Part shown: piece by piece, positions 52,241 through 61,453 of the stretch
Numbering within the stretch: position 1 is the stretch's first letter
How the letters are laid out: each line of letters starts with the position of its first letter
Assembly: GCF_016773205.1 (NCBI RefSeq)
Contig: NZ_JAETWB010000022.1
Location: 1 to 64,000, forward strand
Reading direction: 5' to 3'
DNA: 64,000 bases
Origin: Belnapia arida
Lineage (GTDB): Bacteria; Pseudomonadota; Alphaproteobacteria; Acetobacterales; Acetobacteraceae
Notes under the pieces: generated by a model
The model's input: the letters and a program-made list of their open reading frames with translations, nothing else
Database searches by the model: none
What the model was told of the DNA's origin: nothing
Program-made: the position numbers and the translations under genes

Positions 52241-53763
52241 CGGGAGGGGCCGCGCCTCGCAGTGGTCCGACCCAGGCTGGGCGGGCCATGGCCGGCCGCG
52301 GCTGGCCCAACGCCGACAGGCGGTAGCGCGGGTGGGATCGCTGCCGGGTAGCGTCCAGGTTCCCAGGGGCCCTTCCATGCCTTGCCAGACGGCGTCGGGG
52401 TGCTGGGTGCGGCGGCAGGCGCCGGCCTGAGCTGCGAGGGCATGATCAGCAGGGCAAGTATGGTGAAGAAGGCCAAGTCGCTCTGCAGGCCACCGCCCTT
52501 GATCCAGACCGTGAAATATCCGATCGCGGCCACTAGGACCAACGGGTAGTAGCCGGCAAGACCTTGGCCCGTGCCGGCCAGCCGGCTCCTGGCTGCGACA
52601 AGCTGCAACACCGCGCTGACGACGGTCGCGCCATAGAGCAGGATGCCCAGGAGCCCGGCATCCAGACCCACTTCCAGGAATGGATTGTGGCTCGGCAAGT
52701 CCACTCGATAGCGGAAGTCGCTGGTCACCGCGGCAATATAGGCAGCCAACCTGGCCGGGCCGTTGCCCGTGCCCACGCCGGTCCAGAGGACATCTTGCAG
52801 TATCCAGAAGCTTGCCTGCCAGATCGCGCTTCTACCACCGAGGTCGCCGTCACCGGTTTCAAACCGCGTCATGACCGAATCCAGCACGAAGGGAGCTACG
52901 GCGGTCAGGCCACAGAGCAGCACCAGACCGACCAGGCCCCAGGGGCGCACCGGCTTCCAGAACCAGAACAAGAAGAGGACCAGCAGCAGGGACAGCGAGC
53001 TTCCCCGCGACCCCGTGAGCGCCACCAGCACGAGCATGCTGACAATGAAGATCACGCTAAGGCCAAGGTAGCGGCTATGCCCGGCACCGGACCGCCGCAG
53101 AACCGGCCAGATGACACCCGGCAGCATGGCGATCAGGATCACCCCATACTGGTTCCCGTTGACGTTGTGGACCTTCAGCCGTTCACCGAATTCAAAAGCA
53201 GAGAAGAGCGCGGCGTAGAAGCCGCCGCCGATCATGATCCAGCCGACGAAGCGCAGCGCCCGCATGACCGAATCTAGTGCGCGGACAGTCCGCACCTCGT
53301 TGGTCAGGAGGAAGAGTAAAAGCCAGCCTGCGCTGTAGGCTACCAGGCTGCGCCGTGCCGCGACGGGGTCAGCCGCCCAGGCCACAGTCACAGCGCACCA
53401 GGCGATATGGCAGCCTAGCAGGACACAGGTTGGATTCCAGATTACCGGCTCGCGCCTGCTCAGCGCCTGGAGCACCCAGGCTCCGAGCGCTAGTGCCAGC
53501 AGGCCGTTGACCACGACCGTGAACAGCATGTCGAGTTCTGGGGCATAGAGGCCGTTCGGCAAGAGGCGCAGCATCAGCGCCAACTCGAGCGCCAGGATCG
53601 GCTGCGCTAGCAGAACGAGGCTGGCGGTGGCACCACAGGCGAGCCCAATCAGCACCAGCGGGCCGCGGGGTTCGTTCAGCATGAGCAGAGCGACGCCGGC
53701 CATGACGAAGCAGAGCGAGCCCAGCGCGATCATGCTGACCTGTCGGGCGACCGGGCCCATCAT
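52237..53763 (-). CDS. O-antigen ligase/polymerase family protein (Wzy-like)
   Basis: A 508-residue protein with about 11 hydrophobic segments. The Wzy_C landmarks are TGSRGSSLSL, GGRSAIWQASFWILQD, GVGTGNGP and LPSHNPFLEVGLDAGLLG in a large periplasmic loop. It probably polymerises repeat units delivered by the flippase. The last 80 residues are Pro-rich and cytoplasmic. ATG 53763 is chosen because it shares its A with the upstream stop (TGATG); a GTG start at 53775 is possible. Confidence 0.85.
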   Translation of the reverse strand: MMGPVARQVSMIALGSLCFVMAGVALLMLNEPRGPLVLIGLACGATASLVLLAQPILALELALMLRLLPNGLYAPELDMLFTVVVNGLLALALGAWVLQALSRREPVIWNPTCVLLGCHIAWCAVTVAWAADPVAARRSLVAYSAGWLLLFLLTNEVRTVRALDSVMRALRFVGWIMIGGGFYAALFSAFEFGERLKVHNVNGNQYGVILIAMLPGVIWPVLRRSGAGHSRYLGLSVIFIVSMLVLVALTGSRGSSLSLLLVLFLFWFWKPVRPWGLVGLVLLCGLTAVAPFVLDSVMTRFETGDGDLGGRSAIWQASFWILQDVLWTGVGTGNGPARLAAYIAAVTSDFRYRVDLPSHNPFLEVGLDAGLLGILLYGATVVSAVLQLVAARSRLAGTGQGLAGYYPLVLVAAIGYFTVWIKGGGLQSDLAFFTILALLIMPSQLRPAPAAAPSTPTPSGKAWKGPWEPGRYPAAIPPALPPVGVGPAAAGHGPPSLGRTTARRGPSR

Positions 53764-54929
53764 CAGGCGGTCCACCGGCTACCGAGATGCCCGCCGGCAG
53801 CCTCCAGCGCCAGGCGGAGGGCTTGGTGTACGGCATTGATGCTATGGCTGCTCCTCACATAGGCCAGCCCGCGTTCCGCGAAGTCCCATCCGATCCCAGG
53901 CTGCGTGAGGCTGAGCACATCCTGCCGCAATGCCGCCGCGCTGCCGCTCACCAAGCCAAGTTGCCGGTCGCGGATGACGGAGCCTGGGTCCACGTCCATC
54001 GACACGACGGGGACGCCCAGACTCCACGCCTCCAGCATCGTATTGGGAAAGCCCTCGGCCTCCGAGGTATTCACGAGCACCTTGCTCGCTAGCATCAACT
54101 TGCCGACCTCCGTCGCATCCTGCGCGCCGAAATAGGTCAGGTTGGGCGCACGGCGCAGGCGGGTTTCGAGTTGCTGCCGCTGCCTGGCGCCCAAGGTCGC
54201 GTCGAAACCGCCGACGACGGCGAAGCTGTGGTCGGGAAGGGACTCGGCTAGGTCGAGGAACCGCTCCAGCCGCTTCTCCGGACGGATCTGGGCTACCCAG
54301 ATGGCGTCGAAGCGCTTTGGCGACGCGGCATCCAGCAGGCCCGGGCATCGCCGGATCAGGTTCGGCACGTGCACCATGCGCCTGCGCAGGCGACGCGAGA
54401 CCGCCTCCGACTGGTGGCGATGCTGCGCGGCGATAACATGCGCGCTGGCCAGCCCCAAGGCATAGAGCGGGCCATGGAACCAGGGCTTGTAGTCGTAGGT
54501 CCACCAGGGCACGCAATGGCGATCATGTGCCAGGGCATAGATGAAGCAGGCCCCTGCCCGCTGCCGTGCATGGAGGCCAATCATCCAAAGGAAGTCGTCG
54601 GGCAGCCGCGCATAGCAGATATCGGGGCGCAGCCGGCCCAGCAGGCGCCAGAACAGCGGGATGCTGCGCGGGTGGCGCCAGGCCGGCGCAGCATCCAGGC
54701 AGGTGACACCGCCGACCATGCGCGGCCCGGGCGCATCCTCGCCGCGGCCGGTGCCGTAGATGAGGGTGACCCGGTGGCCCAGTTGCGCCAGGGAGCCGGC
54801 GAGATGCGCGACCTGCGCCTCGGCGCCGCCGGAGGCATGCGTGCGGCCGCCAAGCACATCGAGGGCACGGCGCCCCGGAGCGTAGAAGCACCAGTGAAGC
54901 ACCCCCTGCTGCGACGGCTCGCCCTTCAT
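53763..54929 (-). CDS. Family 4 glycosyltransferase
   Basis: A 388-residue GT-B enzyme. GGAEAQVAHLAGSLAQLGH (about 35-53) is the N-terminal acceptor-domain loop and the C-terminal half has AQIRPEKRLERFL, EAEGFPNTMLEAWSLGVPVV with the conserved E-x7-E. It should add one sugar of the repeat unit on the cytoplasmic side. It starts 25 bases after the chain-length gene. Confidence 0.88.
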   Translation of the reverse strand: MKGEPSQQGVLHWCFYAPGRRALDVLGGRTHASGGAEAQVAHLAGSLAQLGHRVTLIYGTGRGEDAPGPRMVGGVTCLDAAPAWRHPRSIPLFWRLLGRLRPDICYARLPDDFLWMIGLHARQRAGACFIYALAHDRHCVPWWTYDYKPWFHGPLYALGLASAHVIAAQHRHQSEAVSRRLRRRMVHVPNLIRRCPGLLDAASPKRFDAIWVAQIRPEKRLERFLDLAESLPDHSFAVVGGFDATLGARQRQQLETRLRRAPNLTYFGAQDATEVGKLMLASKVLVNTSEAEGFPNTMLEAWSLGVPVVSMDVDPGSVIRDRQLGLVSGSAAALRQDVLSLTQPGIGWDFAERGLAYVRSSHSINAVHQALRLALEAAGGHLGSRWTA

Positions 54930-54954
54930 CGCAGTGGACCGCCGGCATGGCCGG

Positions 54955-57192
54955 TCATGCCGGAGTCCTGCCCCCGGTGAAGGCGGGCGGCTCGTGGGGG
55001 ATTTCCGGCGCCTCGGCCATGGATGCGGCAGGCCGCTCCGCATCCGCGGGCCACCCCGGCAGTGCGGCGCCGGAAGGACGTGCCGCAGCGTGGCCACCCT
55101 GCCGCGCCAGGAACTCGCCGGCATCGCCGAAGCGATAGAGCGCATACTTGCGCAGATCCACCCGCGTCAGCACCGTCCTGAGCTTCGCCTGCGTCGCACC
55201 GGCGCGCCCGAGGAGCAGCAGCGTGTTCTCCACCACCTCGCGCCGGGTATGACCCCAGCGGATCGCCAGCAGCACCTCGTCGGCGAGCGCCGCCAGGAGC
55301 TGCGCCTCCGGCGCTGTGAGGGCTGGAGGGCCGTCAATGATGATGCAGCCATAGCTGGCGCGCAGCGGCTGGAGGAACTGGTCGCCCCGCCCACCGGCCA
55401 GGACGGCCAGCAGGTCCATGCCGTCCTTGCCTGGCGACAGGACGTCGAAGCCGAATTCCGGGTTGCGCCGGATCCTGTGGCTGGCGCCCTCCCGGGCCGC
55501 GACGGCATCGCAGCCGCCGCAATCGAGGTCGATCACCAATACGCGCTGGCCGAGCCGGGCAGCGCAGGCCGCCAGGGAGGTGGCGAGCAAGGTCCGGCCC
55601 TCGCCGGGAAGGCTTGAGGTGACGAGCACCAGCTTTGAGCCATGATCGGCATGCGGCATCGGCAGCATGCCAACAAGGACCGAGCGGATCGCCCGCATGG
55701 TAGAGGGACGGCCAAGCCCCTGGGCAGGATCCGCCCCGCGGGTCCGTGGCATCTCCGGCACCAGTCCGACGCATTCGACGCCGCAGCTCTGCTCGACCTC
55801 GCGGCAGCTGCGAAAGCTGCGATCCATCCGCTCCCTCACCATGGCGATGGCTGCCCCAAGGAAAGCGAATGCCACGGTGCCGGGCACCAGCAGGAGGATG
55901 GGACTGATGGAGCTTGGCTGCCGCGGCGGCCGCGCGAGCGCGACGATGGCCACGGGCGGCGCCGTCAACTGCTGCTGCTCCTTGGCCTCAAGCTGGCCAC
56001 GCAGAAGCTGCTCGGATCGTCTCAGCTCCCGCGCGATCCGCTGCTCCAGCGTATTCTGCGCCGTCAGCTCGTCCGACCGCCGCTCGAGGGCCTGCTGCAG
56101 CACTTCAAGCTGCGCCTCGATGGCCTCCGCCTGGAGTCGGCTGACCTCGGCCTCCTGATCGAGACGGCCGATCGCATCGGTGATGTCGGCCGCCAACTGG
56201 GCATCCGTACGCCCCTCGACCGCGATGCCGAGTGCCTCGGCAAGGGACCGGGTGTCGCCGCCATTGCGTTGCAGGCCACGTGCCCGGTCGAGTGCCGCCC
56301 GCCGGCGTGCGCTTTCGGACCGCGCCAGGTCCCGCTGCTGGCGTGCATCAGCGAGGGCATCGAGCTCGTCGCTGCCGGAGGCGCCGCCGCTCCGCACCCG
56401 CTCCCGCTGCAACGTCTCCTGCATCGCCGCAAGCGACAGGTCGGCTGCCGAGAGCTGCTGGACGAACCAGTCGATGCGCTGCCCCGACTGCTCGCGCAGC
56501 AGATCCCGCTGCCCGTTCACGTAGTCGCTGACGATCGCATTGGCGACGACCGAAGCCTGTCGTGGATCCCGGTCGGTATAGCTCACGGCAACGACCGGGG
56601 AGGTGCGGCGTGGGAAAATGAGCAGCCGGCGCTTCAGTTGCTCCAAGCTCGGCAGGCCTGCCGTACTGCGCGAGCAGGAGTCTGCCGGCTGGGCGGATTC
56701 AGCCTTGTCCGGCGCCGCCTCGAAGGCCAGCAGGTGCCGAAGCGCCGCGAGCCTAGCCGTCACCCAGGCGCGGGCCACCTCCGGCCAGTCGGGCTGCGCG
56801 TCCTGCGCTGGGCCGGATGACACGGCGAGCCTGTCCAGCACGCCGCAGAGGTTTGCCTCGGAGCCAAGCATCGCCAGGTGGGTATCGATCACCGCGGCCT
56901 CCGGCGACGCGGCATTTGCGGAAGACTGCATGCCGCGCGAGGCGACGGCGCCGTGGGTGACGATGATCTCTGCGGTGGCCGTGAAGCCCGGGGGAACGGC
57001 GAATGCCGCCAGCCCGACCAGCAGCCCACCGAAGCAGGCCGTCAGCAGGATCAGGCCCTTGCGCCGACGCAGGATGCTCAGCAACTGCAGGTGGTTCACG
57101 CCGCGGGCGGGCTCGGCCGAAAGCATCGCGCCACCATCGAGCGGATCCCAAATGTGGCCGGCAGGCCAGCGCGCGGCGGGTTGCTGCTTCAT
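54955..57192 (-). CDS. Wzz/BY-kinase-like chain-length protein with altered P-loop
   Basis: A 745-residue fusion of a Wzz-type co-polymerase and a tyrosine-autokinase-like ATPase. Helices at about 47-66 and 431-451 bracket a long coiled-coil periplasmic region (240-410). The cytoplasmic part has PGEGRT at 529-534, DLD at 555-557 and IIID at 617-620. The P-loop lysine of this family (GEGKT) is Arg533 here, and the C-terminus lacks the usual tyrosine cluster, so kinase activity is doubtful while chain-length control may remain. First gene of the minus arm. Confidence 0.88.
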   Translation of the reverse strand: MKQQPAARWPAGHIWDPLDGGAMLSAEPARGVNHLQLLSILRRRKGLILLTACFGGLLVGLAAFAVPPGFTATAEIIVTHGAVASRGMQSSANAASPEAAVIDTHLAMLGSEANLCGVLDRLAVSSGPAQDAQPDWPEVARAWVTARLAALRHLLAFEAAPDKAESAQPADSCSRSTAGLPSLEQLKRRLLIFPRRTSPVVAVSYTDRDPRQASVVANAIVSDYVNGQRDLLREQSGQRIDWFVQQLSAADLSLAAMQETLQRERVRSGGASGSDELDALADARQQRDLARSESARRRAALDRARGLQRNGGDTRSLAEALGIAVEGRTDAQLAADITDAIGRLDQEAEVSRLQAEAIEAQLEVLQQALERRSDELTAQNTLEQRIARELRRSEQLLRGQLEAKEQQQLTAPPVAIVALARPPRQPSSISPILLLVPGTVAFAFLGAAIAMVRERMDRSFRSCREVEQSCGVECVGLVPEMPRTRGADPAQGLGRPSTMRAIRSVLVGMLPMPHADHGSKLVLVTSSLPGEGRTLLATSLAACAARLGQRVLVIDLDCGGCDAVAAREGASHRIRRNPEFGFDVLSPGKDGMDLLAVLAGGRGDQFLQPLRASYGCIIIDGPPALTAPEAQLLAALADEVLLAIRWGHTRREVVENTLLLLGRAGATQAKLRTVLTRVDLRKYALYRFGDAGEFLARQGGHAAARPSGAALPGWPADAERPAASMAEAPEIPHEPPAFTGGRTPA

Positions 57193-57421
57193 GGTCCAAG
57201 GTTCGGTCGGGATGGAGCCGGGTCCCGCAATCTCGGTTGTCCCGTCCACTCGCCTAGGGTGCGCATTCTCCGGGCCCTGTCTTGCCTGACAGGGGGACCA
57301 TAGGCAGCGATTTCGGCAGTGTCGTCATGCGTTCGAATGATGCGACCTGACGCCCTCAGCAGCATGATCGACTGGCGATGCGTCCAGTCGAAGCGGCATG
57401 GCATGGGTTGAGGAGGTACGC
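57193..57421. promoter_or_regulatory. Divergent control region of the exopolysaccharide locus
   Basis: The 229 bases between the two arms hold two clean inverted repeats: CCCTGTC/GACAGGG (57275-57294, six-base loop) and TCGACTGG/CCAGTCGA (57368-57391, eight-base loop). The second lies 20 bases before the AGGAGGT ribosome site of the nucleotidyltransferase gene. Either may be an operator or a leader hairpin; both arms could be controlled from here. Confidence 0.5.
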
Positions 57422-58150
57422 ATGAAGGCGGTGATCCAATGCGGAGGCAAAGGGACTCGGCTACGGCCCTATACCTCCGTGCTACCGAAGCCGTTGATGC
57501 CGATCGGGCCACGGCCTGTCCTCGAGTTGTTGCTGAAGTGGGTGCGTCGAAACGGCATCAGGGAAGTCTACATCACGACGGGCTATCTCGGGCATCTCAT
57601 CCGGAGCTTCTGCGGCGACGGCCGCCAGTGGGACCTACGGATCGTCTATACGCAGGAAATCGAGCCGCTCGGGACAATCGGTCCGCTCGACCTTCTGCGC
57701 GACGAGTTGGATTGCACCTTCCTCGTGCTCAACGGCGACGTCCTGACCGACCTCAGCCTGAATGACTTCAGTGCCTCGCACCGCAATCATGGCGGCCTGC
57801 TGACGATCGCTACGACAACGCGTGAAACCAAGACCGATTACGGCCTAATCGAGGACAGCCAGAGCCGGGTCACTCAGTTCCGAGAGAAGCCGACCCTGTT
57901 CCACTCGGTCAGCATGGGCGCCTATTGCATGGAGCCCGAGGCCCTGCGCTTCGTCCCCGGTGGGGTGCCATTCGGCTTCGACGACTTGGTCTTCGCCATG
58001 ATGAGCGAAGGTACGCCGGTGCATTCCTTTCGCCATCACGGCCTATGGCTCGACATCGGGCGGGTGGAAGATTTCCACCGGGCGCAGGAGATCGATTGGG
58101 ACGAGCAGGCGCCGTCAATCCAAATGACCGTCGACTCGATCAAGGCCTGA
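57422..58150 (+). CDS. Sugar-1-phosphate nucleotidyltransferase
   Basis: A 242-residue NTP-transferase: the N-terminal CGGKGTRLRPYTSVLPKP is the nucleotide and metal-binding signature, LVLNGDVLTD is the second, and DYGLIE and FREKP follow. It makes an NDP-sugar, GDP- or dTDP/UDP-linked, for the polymer. The AGGAGGT at 57411-57417 decides the start at ATG 57422 over an upstream in-frame ATG at 57398. First gene of the plus arm. Confidence 0.88.
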   Translation: MKAVIQCGGKGTRLRPYTSVLPKPLMPIGPRPVLELLLKWVRRNGIREVYITTGYLGHLIRSFCGDGRQWDLRIVYTQEIEPLGTIGPLDLLRDELDCTFLVLNGDVLTDLSLNDFSASHRNHGGLLTIATTTRETKTDYGLIEDSQSRVTQFREKPTLFHSVSMGAYCMEPEALRFVPGGVPFGFDDLVFAMMSEGTPVHSFRHHGLWLDIGRVEDFHRAQEIDWDEQAPSIQMTVDSIKA

Positions 58151-58153
58151 CCG

Positions 58154-59323
58154 ATGAGCCCGACCTTGTTGGAACGCATGTCGAACCGGGCGATGCTTGC
58201 GGTGGCGGAGCCGCAGCTCGGCGCTGAGGAGAAGGCGGCGTTGGCGGATGTCATCGATGCCGGCTGGATCACCATGGGCGAGCGCGTCTTCGCCTTCGAA
58301 CGCGCCTTCGCCCAGACGCATGATGCCGCCGACGCGGTCGCGGTCAGCTCCTGTACCGGTGGCCTCCACCTCGCGTTGCAGGCCCTGGGCCTCGGGCCGG
58401 GGGATGAGGTGCTGGTTCCGGCCCTTACCTTCGCCGCCACGGCCGATTGCGTGCTCTATGTCGGCGCCACGCCGGTCCTCGTCGATATCGAGTCGCTCAA
58501 GACTCCGCTGATGTCGATTGAGGATGCAGGGTCCCGCTGCACGCCCCGGACGCGGGCGGTGATCCTCGTGCATTATGCCGGCTATCTGGCCGACCGTGCC
58601 GCCTGGCAAGATTTCGCCACGGCGCGGGGGCTGCTGTTGATCGAGGATGCGGCCCATGCCGCCGGTCTGCCAGAGGCGGGCTCCTTTGGAGCAGCCGCGG
58701 TCTTCAGCTTCTACGGCAACAAGAACATGACCACCGCCGAAGGCGGCATGGTTCTGGCGGCGGACGAAGAACTGCGCGAGCGGATGCGGCAAATGCGCGG
58801 CCATGGCCTCACCAGCGGCACCTTCCAGCGGCACTCGGCGGCGCAGCCGGGATACGACGTCACCATGCTCGGCTTCAACTACCGCATGGACGAGCTTCGC
58901 GCCGCCATCGGCCTGGTCCAGCTTGGCAAGCTGCCGGCGTGGAACGCGCGGCGCCGGAAGCTGACCGAAGTCTATCGGGCCCTCCTTGCGCAGCAGCTGC
59001 CGGAGGTGACGGTGCCGTTCGCGCAAGGCGGGATCTCCAGCCACCACATTATGCCGGTGCTGCTGCCCCGCGGCGTCGACCGGTCTCAAGTGATCGAAAG
59101 GCTGCGGGCCATGGGTGTACAGACCTCGATGCACTACCCTCCGCTGCACCGCCTCGCGCTCTACCGGGAGCGGTTTCCCGATCTCGCCCTGCCGATCGTC
59201 GAAGACTTCGCCGCGCGCGAAATGACGCTGCCACTGCACCCCGGATTGAACGAGGACGACCTTCGCTTCGTCACGGAGGCATTGACCGAGGCAGTGCGCG
59301 GGGCCGCCAGGAGGACCTCATGA
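58154..59323 (+). CDS. DegT/DnrJ/EryC1/StrS aminotransferase
   Basis: A 389-residue PLP enzyme that aminates a nucleotide-linked keto-sugar. Asp165-containing IEDAAHAAG and Lys190 in FYGNKNMTTAEGG hold the cofactor. Together with the LegB-like dehydratase downstream it could make a 4-amino-4,6-dideoxy sugar nucleotide. Starts three bases after the previous stop. Confidence 0.92.
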   Translation: MSPTLLERMSNRAMLAVAEPQLGAEEKAALADVIDAGWITMGERVFAFERAFAQTHDAADAVAVSSCTGGLHLALQALGLGPGDEVLVPALTFAATADCVLYVGATPVLVDIESLKTPLMSIEDAGSRCTPRTRAVILVHYAGYLADRAAWQDFATARGLLLIEDAAHAAGLPEAGSFGAAAVFSFYGNKNMTTAEGGMVLAADEELRERMRQMRGHGLTSGTFQRHSAAQPGYDVTMLGFNYRMDELRAAIGLVQLGKLPAWNARRRKLTEVYRALLAQQLPEVTVPFAQGGISSHHIMPVLLPRGVDRSQVIERLRAMGVQTSMHYPPLHRLALYRERFPDLALPIVEDFAAREMTLPLHPGLNEDDLRFVTEALTEAVRGAARRTS

Positions 59324-60102
59324 GCGCGGCCCTGCGGCAGCAGGTACTGCCGCAGCCGCAGGCACGCATGGGGGATGTCCTGCGGCGTCTGCTGGATGTC
59401 ACGCTCGCCAGCTTGGCGGTGCTGGTGCTGCTCCCAGTCTTCCTTCTGGTTGCTCTGGCCATCCTCGTCGAGGGAGGAAGGCCGGTGTTCTTTTCGCAGG
59501 TCAGGCTGGGCCAGTATGGCCGCCCCTTCTGGATGTTCAAATTCCGGAAATTCCGCAACGACTTGGGCAGTGGCGGCGCGCCGCTGACGCAGGAGAACGA
59601 TCCCCGGCTGACCCATATCGGACGCGCGCTCCGTGCGACCAAACTGGATGAGCTGCCGCAGCTCTGGAACGTAATACGCGGGGACATGTCGATCGTCGGC
59701 CCGCGGCCCGAAGTGCCGGACTTCGTCGACTGCTTCAGCGGAGAGCTGCTCCGGATCCTCAACCATCGTCCCGGCATCCTGGGGCCAAGCCAATATGTCT
59801 TAAGGAACGAGGCCAGCCTTTTCCCGGAGGAAGGCGACCCGCTCGCGCACTACCGGGCGGTGCTCTTCCCGATCAAGGGCCATATCGACCTGCAGTACTA
59901 CGAGCAACGGACCGTCCTGCAGGATCTGCGCTGGATGGTGCTCACCGTCAGCGGGGTGGTGCACTACGAACAGAGCCTGCCGGCGCGGCTGGCGCATATC
60001 GATGGCGGTCCGAAGGAACTGCTGGGACGGCTCGACGCCAGCCTGCGGCACCGGACTGACGAGGGCGACCGGGCCGCTTTGGGCAATGGGGTGCGGATAT
60101 GA
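59320..60102 (+). CDS. Initiating sugar (phosphoglycosyl) transferase
   Basis: A 260-residue bacterial sugar transferase of the PglC/WcaJ core type: one membrane-anchoring helix (about 24-50), then FFSQVRLGQYGRPFWMFKFRKF, LDELPQLWNVIRGDMSIVGPRPE. It transfers a sugar-1-phosphate to undecaprenyl phosphate and starts repeat-unit assembly. GGAGG precedes the ATG, which overlaps the aminotransferase stop as ATGA. The short N-terminus places it among single-domain enzymes. Confidence 0.92.
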   Translation: MSAALRQQVLPQPQARMGDVLRRLLDVTLASLAVLVLLPVFLLVALAILVEGGRPVFFSQVRLGQYGRPFWMFKFRKFRNDLGSGGAPLTQENDPRLTHIGRALRATKLDELPQLWNVIRGDMSIVGPRPEVPDFVDCFSGELLRILNHRPGILGPSQYVLRNEASLFPEEGDPLAHYRAVLFPIKGHIDLQYYEQRTVLQDLRWMVLTVSGVVHYEQSLPARLAHIDGGPKELLGRLDASLRHRTDEGDRAALGNGVRI

Positions 60103-61415
60103 GGGACGGCCACGGCCTGCCCGCCCCCTCCGGCCGATGCCTGGCCATGGCACTGGCGCTGATCTGCTGCATCGCGCCGGTTTCGGGGCAGGCGGAATAC
60201 ACGGTCGGGGTGGGCGATGTCCTCGATTTGCGGGTAACCGGCGTTCCGGATCTGTCGCGTCGCATGGCGGTGGACCCGGATGGCAGCGTCTTGCTGCCGG
60301 GTGCCGGCAGGATCCAGGTCGCCGGCCTGACGGCCATGGCCATGCGCTCAAAGATCGAGTTGGCGATGTCGTCCCAAGTGTTCCGGCAGAAGGACCGCAA
60401 TAACCGCCTTCGTCTAGTGGCGCTAAAGCCGGGCGACGTCGTCGTCGGCGTCGTCGAGTATCGTCCGGTCTATGTGGATGGCGACGTTCTCACGACCGGC
60501 CAGTATGCCTACCGCCCGTCGATGACTGTACGCCAGGTTGTGGCCCTTTCCGGCGGCTACAGCCTGCTGCGTGGCCGCCAGTCCGACCTGTCCCGCGACC
60601 GCTTCGAGCTGTTGAGCCAATACCGTGGCTTGGGTGCACAATTGGCGAAGGAACAGGTCCGCGCCGCGCGGCTGCAGGCGGAGCTGGAGGAGCGCGAGGC
60701 GTTGCCGACGATCCACTTCGACGAACTGCAGGTCTCGGAGGTCGACGGGCGGGAGATGGTGCGGGATGAACTCGAGACCCTTCGGCTGAGCCAGGCGGAA
60801 TACCGGCAGGCCCAAGCGGTCTTGACCACTGCCATCGATCGCATCGCCGCCCATACCCGCGTCCTCGCCGATGCGCAGCAGCGGGAGGAGCAGGAGCTTC
60901 GTGCTAACCAAACCGATTTCGAGCGCACTACGAAGCTGTTCGGTTCGGGCAGCCTGCCGAGCCAGCGTGTGACCGAGACGCGCCATGCAGTCATGGAGTC
61001 CGCGGCCCGGCGCCTGGGGCTGCTGACGGAAATGATCAAGGCTCAGGCCGACGGCGACGAATTGCAGCGAAAGCTCGAGAAATTGGCGAACGAGCGGCGC
61101 GTGCGGCTGCTCGAGGATATCGGCGCTTCGCGGGTGCGATTGGTCGAGTTCCGGGCGAGGCTGGAGGCAACCGGAGCGCAGCTCGGCCGGGGTGCGGAGG
61201 CGCGGCAGTTCCAGCGGCTTGGCCAGACCGTGCAACCCGATCTCAGCGTCGTCCGCCAGAACGGAGGCCAGACGCTGCGTATCGAGGTGACCGAGGACAC
61301 CGCGCTCGAACCGGGCGACGTGCTCGATGTCCGCTTCCCGACCGCGCATGCCCTGTTGCTGACGCCCACCGCGGCAGGCCAACGGAGCCTGCCCGCAGGC
61401 GCCCCGGTACCATGA
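60099..61415 (+). CDS. Polysaccharide export (OPX, ExoF-like) protein
   Basis: A 438-residue exported protein with a signal peptide (CLAMALALICCIAPVSGQA, about 14-32), a polysaccharide export domain (YTVGVGDVLDLRVTGVPDLS), an SLBB-like domain (VYVDGDVLTTGQYAYRP) and a long coiled coil (about 170-380). This ExoF-like plan differs from Wza by the coiled coil, which could bridge to the inner-membrane protein. No lipobox Cys is evident. ATG overlaps the preceding stop. Confidence 0.88.
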   Translation: MRDGHGLPAPSGRCLAMALALICCIAPVSGQAEYTVGVGDVLDLRVTGVPDLSRRMAVDPDGSVLLPGAGRIQVAGLTAMAMRSKIELAMSSQVFRQKDRNNRLRLVALKPGDVVVGVVEYRPVYVDGDVLTTGQYAYRPSMTVRQVVALSGGYSLLRGRQSDLSRDRFELLSQYRGLGAQLAKEQVRAARLQAELEEREALPTIHFDELQVSEVDGREMVRDELETLRLSQAEYRQAQAVLTTAIDRIAAHTRVLADAQQREEQELRANQTDFERTTKLFGSGSLPSQRVTETRHAVMESAARRLGLLTEMIKAQADGDELQRKLEKLANERRVRLLEDIGASRVRLVEFRARLEATGAQLGRGAEARQFQRLGQTVQPDLSVVRQNGGQTLRIEVTEDTALEPGDVLDVRFPTAHALLLTPTAAGQRSLPAGAPVP

Positions 61416-61429
61416 GACACCTGCCCCCA

Positions 61430-61451
61430 CGCCCCAGCCTGCGTCTGGGCG
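61430..61451. terminator. Short hairpin between convergent genes
   Basis: CGCCCCAG (61430-61437) and CTGGGCG (61445-61451) can pair with one bulged C. No T-tract on either side, so it is at best a weak terminator between the export gene and the LuxR-type gene. Confidence 0.3.
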
Positions 61452-61453
61452 CC

